From Siphonodentalium dalli (lineage: Eukaryota; Mollusca; Scaphopoda; Gadilida; Siphonodentaliidae): a stretch of DNA of 64,000 nt. The notes beneath the pieces were generated by a model. It was not told the DNA's origin. It worked only from the letters and a program-made list of their open reading frames with translations, and searched no databases. Within the stretch, counting starts at the first letter, position 1. Every line of letters begins with the position of its first letter. A program made the position numbers and the translations under genes. The stretch is taken from assembly GCA_032622095.1 (NCBI GenBank), contig CP136062.1:35030918-35094917 (forward strand), read 5' to 3'. Positions 60,800 through 64,000 of the stretch are shown one piece after another.

Positions 60800-61192
60800 A
60801 TGAACAGAAGGGAAATAAAACGTTTGAAAAAGAAACGACTGGCCGCGATGAACATTCTGAAATTTGCTGTGGAGATGAAGAGGGCAATCTTAAATGATGT
60901 AGTGAATTTTCTTGGGATTTTCTTACTGACCTTCTTCGCTGCCTGCCTGTTTGGGATAACAACTGCTAACAATTTACCCACAATAATACATGGCGATTCC
61001 ATCACGAAATTTGTTGAAGAGATTACTAACACCAAAGTTTCCAACATTATACGATGCAAAAACCTTGGCAACAAAAACTCCGCCTGTGACCTTGTGAGGT
61101 TTAACATTGACACACGCGCGTGCGCGTTGTTCAGACATGTAAGCTGTGGCGAGAATGTTAGTGGCTCCGGCAAAAATGATAAATTCATCATG
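60800..61192 (+). CDS. Probable first coding exon of a type II membrane protein
   Basis: 131 codons from ATG at 60800 to a consensus GTGAGT donor at 61193, in phase 0. Residues 1-30 are lysine/arginine-rich (RREIKRLKKKRL) and would face the cytosol. About residues 36-57 form one hydrophobic membrane segment (FLGIFLLTFFAACLFGI). The rest would be extracellular, with four cysteines in C(x8)C(x12)C(x6)C spacing. The C..L.N....C..V.FN.DT..C.L pattern resembles a PAN/apple-like module, common in mollusc surface and secreted proteins; this likeness is by eye. No later exon was found on the plus strand. A 154-codon ORF lies antisense, but it lacks an ordered domain layout and a splice signal of similar quality. 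Confidence 0.5.
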
Positions 61193-61513
61193 GTGAGTTT
61201 CATAATGCATGTTTAAAATATGTGATAGTTGTAGAAACATCTCCAACTTTTCAAACTTCCTTCGAGTGCACTGCTAAAAGTGATTTTCTTGTTTTGAAAA
61301 AAACGTTATTCAGATCAAGACATGTGATCCGGGGAGTAACTTAGGTGATTATCCAGACTGTCCTTTTTAGCCGTATTACAATTAAGAAGAAATATTATCT
61401 TAAATAAAATTGATTTTCATTGTTTAGATTAATTTTTCAAGAGCAATTCTATGACAAAATCTTAGCATTTATAAAAAAGTTTATTTTTGATAACAAAAAA
61501 AATAACTAGAACA

Positions 61514-61906
61514 TTATTGTTCGTATAAAATTGTTCTTACACTCTGAGAAATATTATAGTCCGTGAGCCAATTGTCAGAAGACGCTTTTCGATCTCTTTG
61601 CAACCTCCCCCTCCCATTTTTCATTTCTAAATACCAAAATGTCTGGCCTCTCATGTCGGGTACAGTTACACAGTGACACCAATCTCCAGATATAAAATGT
61701 GTCCAAATGTTGAGAGAGAACAATGAGAGTCTACACCAAGTATCGATGTATATTTGTTCCCCATCGTTGGTCAGATAATAGAGGCACGCGGCGGTATTTT
61801 TGCTCTCGCAGGTATATGTTTGACGTAAATAATGACCGTGAAATGTGTACGAGTATGATACAATACTAACTGGTGTAATAACTCTTTCTATTATCACATA
61901 ATTCAT
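61514..61906 (-). CDS. Possible exon of unknown protein, minus strand
   Basis: A 130-codon open frame with a cysteine-bearing middle (YTCESKNTAACLYYL, DTWCRLSLF and GDWCHC) that reads more like protein than most ORFs here. No domain was recognised. Possible acceptor TTACACCAG near 61869 (minus strand); no convincing donor. It could be an exon of a gene convergent with the 60.8-kb exon, or chance. Confidence 0.22.
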   Translation of the reverse strand: MNYVIIERVITPVSIVSYSYTFHGHYLRQTYTCESKNTAACLYYLTNDGEQIYIDTWCRLSLFSLNIWTHFISGDWCHCVTVPDMRGQTFWYLEMKNGRGRLQRDRKASSDNWLTDYNISQSVRTILYEQ

Positions 61907-63160
61907 GAACTTTTGGAAACTTGATATTACTTATCCAAACTGACCCAAAAGGCACATGTTAGTGAATATTTATTTCAATCTAGCTATATATTGAATTTTA
62001 TCCGGCATTTCCCCCAACAAAAATGAGTATCTATAGTCCTTAAGACAGACAATCAATTGCACATTGAAATAAATTAATTGAAAAAATAGGGTCTACGGAC
62101 ACTAGTGACCCCATCGTGTGGTAGATTCACTCATAAGCATATGGTTGCCATCATTATGTTCTCAGTTGAAATATATATAAACTATCCACAAAATTGTTAA
62201 TAAAAATTGAAAAAAATATACGAAATTGTTAACAGAAAGGTGATCATATGAGGTCTTATGAATTAACAAACTCTAGACCAGTTTTCTCGTGTTGTTTTAC
62301 CACAGCATAAATTTAATCACAATTTTGTAACATTTTGAGAAATGAGTATAAATTATTATTTTTAAAATTTTAATCTTAGTTCACGTCGAGACACCGTTAT
62401 TTATAATTCCCTTCACCATTCTCTAGAACCAGTTTGACACATGCAGCATTCTACACGTAAACTGCGTCATCCGTTTTTCTGCGAAAAGTATATGTTAGGG
62501 GATATGGCTAAGTTTACCCTGACATCGCATTTTCACATAAATGCTGTTGACATTCCATCATAGCATCGTTTTTCTAGGTCATTGGGGCAATATTGGAGAC
62601 ATGTTGCCGATCAATAGCCCACGTGGTTAACAAATTATAGCTAATTATATGTGAGACTTTATTTCAAAATCCAAGTAATTTTTCGCAATTTCAAAATATT
62701 TATCGCAATATTTTCTAACTAGCTTTTTTCCTAACAATATATTGGGACACTTTCTGAAACAGTCAACAATCAAAATCGGATGTGTCATATGATTATCTTT
62801 AATGTGATACGGACAATGCATATACACATTTCACCCAGTACTCTATAGGTAGCTCTCATACTGTTTTATAGGTGTGAATTTTGACATAACTGATGTTGTA
62901 GATATAAAAATAAATGATGATCGGTCACATTCATTACATAATATGTTTCTGCTTCTAGTAAAGGTCACGGAAACAACGAATCCCGACTAAATCCAGAAAC
63001 AACGAATCCCTACAAAATCCCATTTAACTGTTTAACTACACATGTATCACATGCTTCAACACTAACAGTACAAATTAAACTGCGTTATTTTTTTCTGTTT
63101 CTGGGCGCCAAAAAAGTCCAGATTTAACAGTTGATTTAACCCTGTTTTCACTTGCTCGAG
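61907..63160. other. No gene recognised
   Basis: AT-rich DNA. ACAACGAATCCC(G/T)AC occurs twice in a row near 62975 and 63001. Confidence 0.5.
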
Positions 63161-63188
63161 AGAGAGAGATACACCAGAGAGAGAGAAT
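63160..63188. repeat. (GA)n microsatellite, interrupted
   Basis: GAGAGAGAGA, then TACACCA, then GAGAGAGAGA. Confidence 0.85.
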
Positions 63189-63409
63189 TCGTACATATCT
63201 TATTAAAAGTTTACCTTATACTCGAGAGCTTGTTCAGAACTTGAGAACAAGAAGGAATGGTCACTTCTCTGCTGTCTTTGCGGGTATTGAAATGTTATAA
63301 TGTAGGATTTTGTATCTTGGTGTCCCGCCCTTCTAGGTCCTGCTACCATTCAGTGCATCACTTAGTCTTAGGCCTCAAAAGTTGTCTTTTAAACGCATAT
63401 TGTATAAGC

Positions 63410-63480
63410 AGTATATTATGTACAGTATATCATGTACAGTATATCATGTACAGTATATCATGTACAGTATATTAAGTACA
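63410..63480 (+). repeat. 14-bp minisatellite with palindromic core
   Basis: ATGTACAGTATATC repeats at 63418, 63432, 63446 and 63460, with partial units on both sides. Each unit contains the palindrome TGTACA. Confidence 0.92.
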
Positions 63481-64000
63481 GGTTGAAACAAACAAACTCA
63501 CCACCGTCATGTACAATCCAATACATCGTTCAATTTAGATATGCGCCCTGGTTATGGTGTTATGCAGTCGTAGTGACCAGGGCGTAGCCATAATTTTGTT
63601 TCAAAATAACAACTGCATCCATTTGGAAATTTCATATTGTAAACTGGTATAATTTTGTTGATGCTTGATGTTTCCAACTGAAAATTAGCACCCATTTTGA
63701 AGTCCTCTATCGGTATTCAGAAAATGGTTTCAAAGGAGAGATGCAAACCAAATTTACGACTCGTTATAGATCATTATGTAGTTGGACAATTCCAGCCAGG
63801 GACGTCACGAAGGGGTCATGAATATAGTCTAGGCAAATATGAACACAGGTGTCGCCTGGAGAGGGAATTTATGAGACCTACATCTTTGGTTAGCATGAAC
63901 ACGTAACTTTCGGAATCCGTATGTTGGTTTTGTCAGATAGGCGGACTTTTTTCGCACCGCGTAGTTTCTCGGTGAAAAAATCGGTCATTTTTTAAATAAA
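63481..64000. other. No gene recognised
   Basis: A 69-codon plus-strand ORF at 63697-63906 is hydrophilic with no recognisable motif; not called. Confidence 0.5.

Noticed and set aside
60739-61203. 154-codon minus-strand ORF as the real gene at this place
   Set aside because: Antisense to the 60800-61192 exon, which has an ordered layout (basic tail, membrane helix, cysteine ectodomain) and a consensus splice donor.

Overview
The window looks like nuclear DNA of an invertebrate animal, most likely a marine mollusc. The reasons are AT-rich sequence, intron-split genes, a secreted-type C-type lectin domain, Helitron and piggyBac-type remnants, GGACAGAC-type short repeats, and a repeat carrying CCAGAGTTATGGCCCTT blocks of a kind common in mollusc genomes. 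The organism call is inference; no rRNA, tRNA or mitochondrial marker was seen.

Bases 1-30513 are one head-to-tail tandem array: 12 complete units of 2372-2374 bp and a partial thirteenth (2038 bp). It runs off the left edge of the window. The units are nearly identical but fall into variant classes that recur every third unit, so the array has a trimeric higher-order repeat of about 7.12 kb. I see no gene in the unit. Its short ORFs are opened and closed by indels between copies. The right end is a breakpoint into a truncated, inverted copy of an interspersed repeat (here called EL-A), two further copies of which lie at 33.25-34.22 kb.

Bases 30514-49520 hold decayed repeats, long hairpins and one recognisable gene: two coding exons of a C-type lectin domain protein (35942-36100 and 49223-49428), separated by a 13.1 kb phase-1 intron and followed by an AATAAA signal. 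The intron holds a piggyBac-like MITE inserted at the splice donor and built of nested palindromes, a non-autonomous Helitron, several foldback hairpins, and a nested structure at 42.64-47.78 kb. In the last, a dead member of an invertebrate protein family with an LHAFTG(N/C)D motif is broken by an LTR-type element (453-bp LTRs, 98% identical, AAAG target duplication). It is broken again by a 189-bp hairpin element with an ATA duplication.

Bases 49520-64000 are mostly unrecognised intergenic or intronic DNA. They include a 157-bp hairpin, a region flanked by diverged 150-bp direct repeats (55.7-57.25 kb), a mollusc-type interspersed repeat (57.25-57.9 kb), a diverged ~140-bp tandem repeat (58.7-60.13 kb), and a probable first coding exon of a type II membrane protein (60800-61192). 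The most unusual items are the higher-order 2.37-kb array, the double palindrome beside the lectin splice donor, and the nested insertions in the LHAFTG-family pseudogene.
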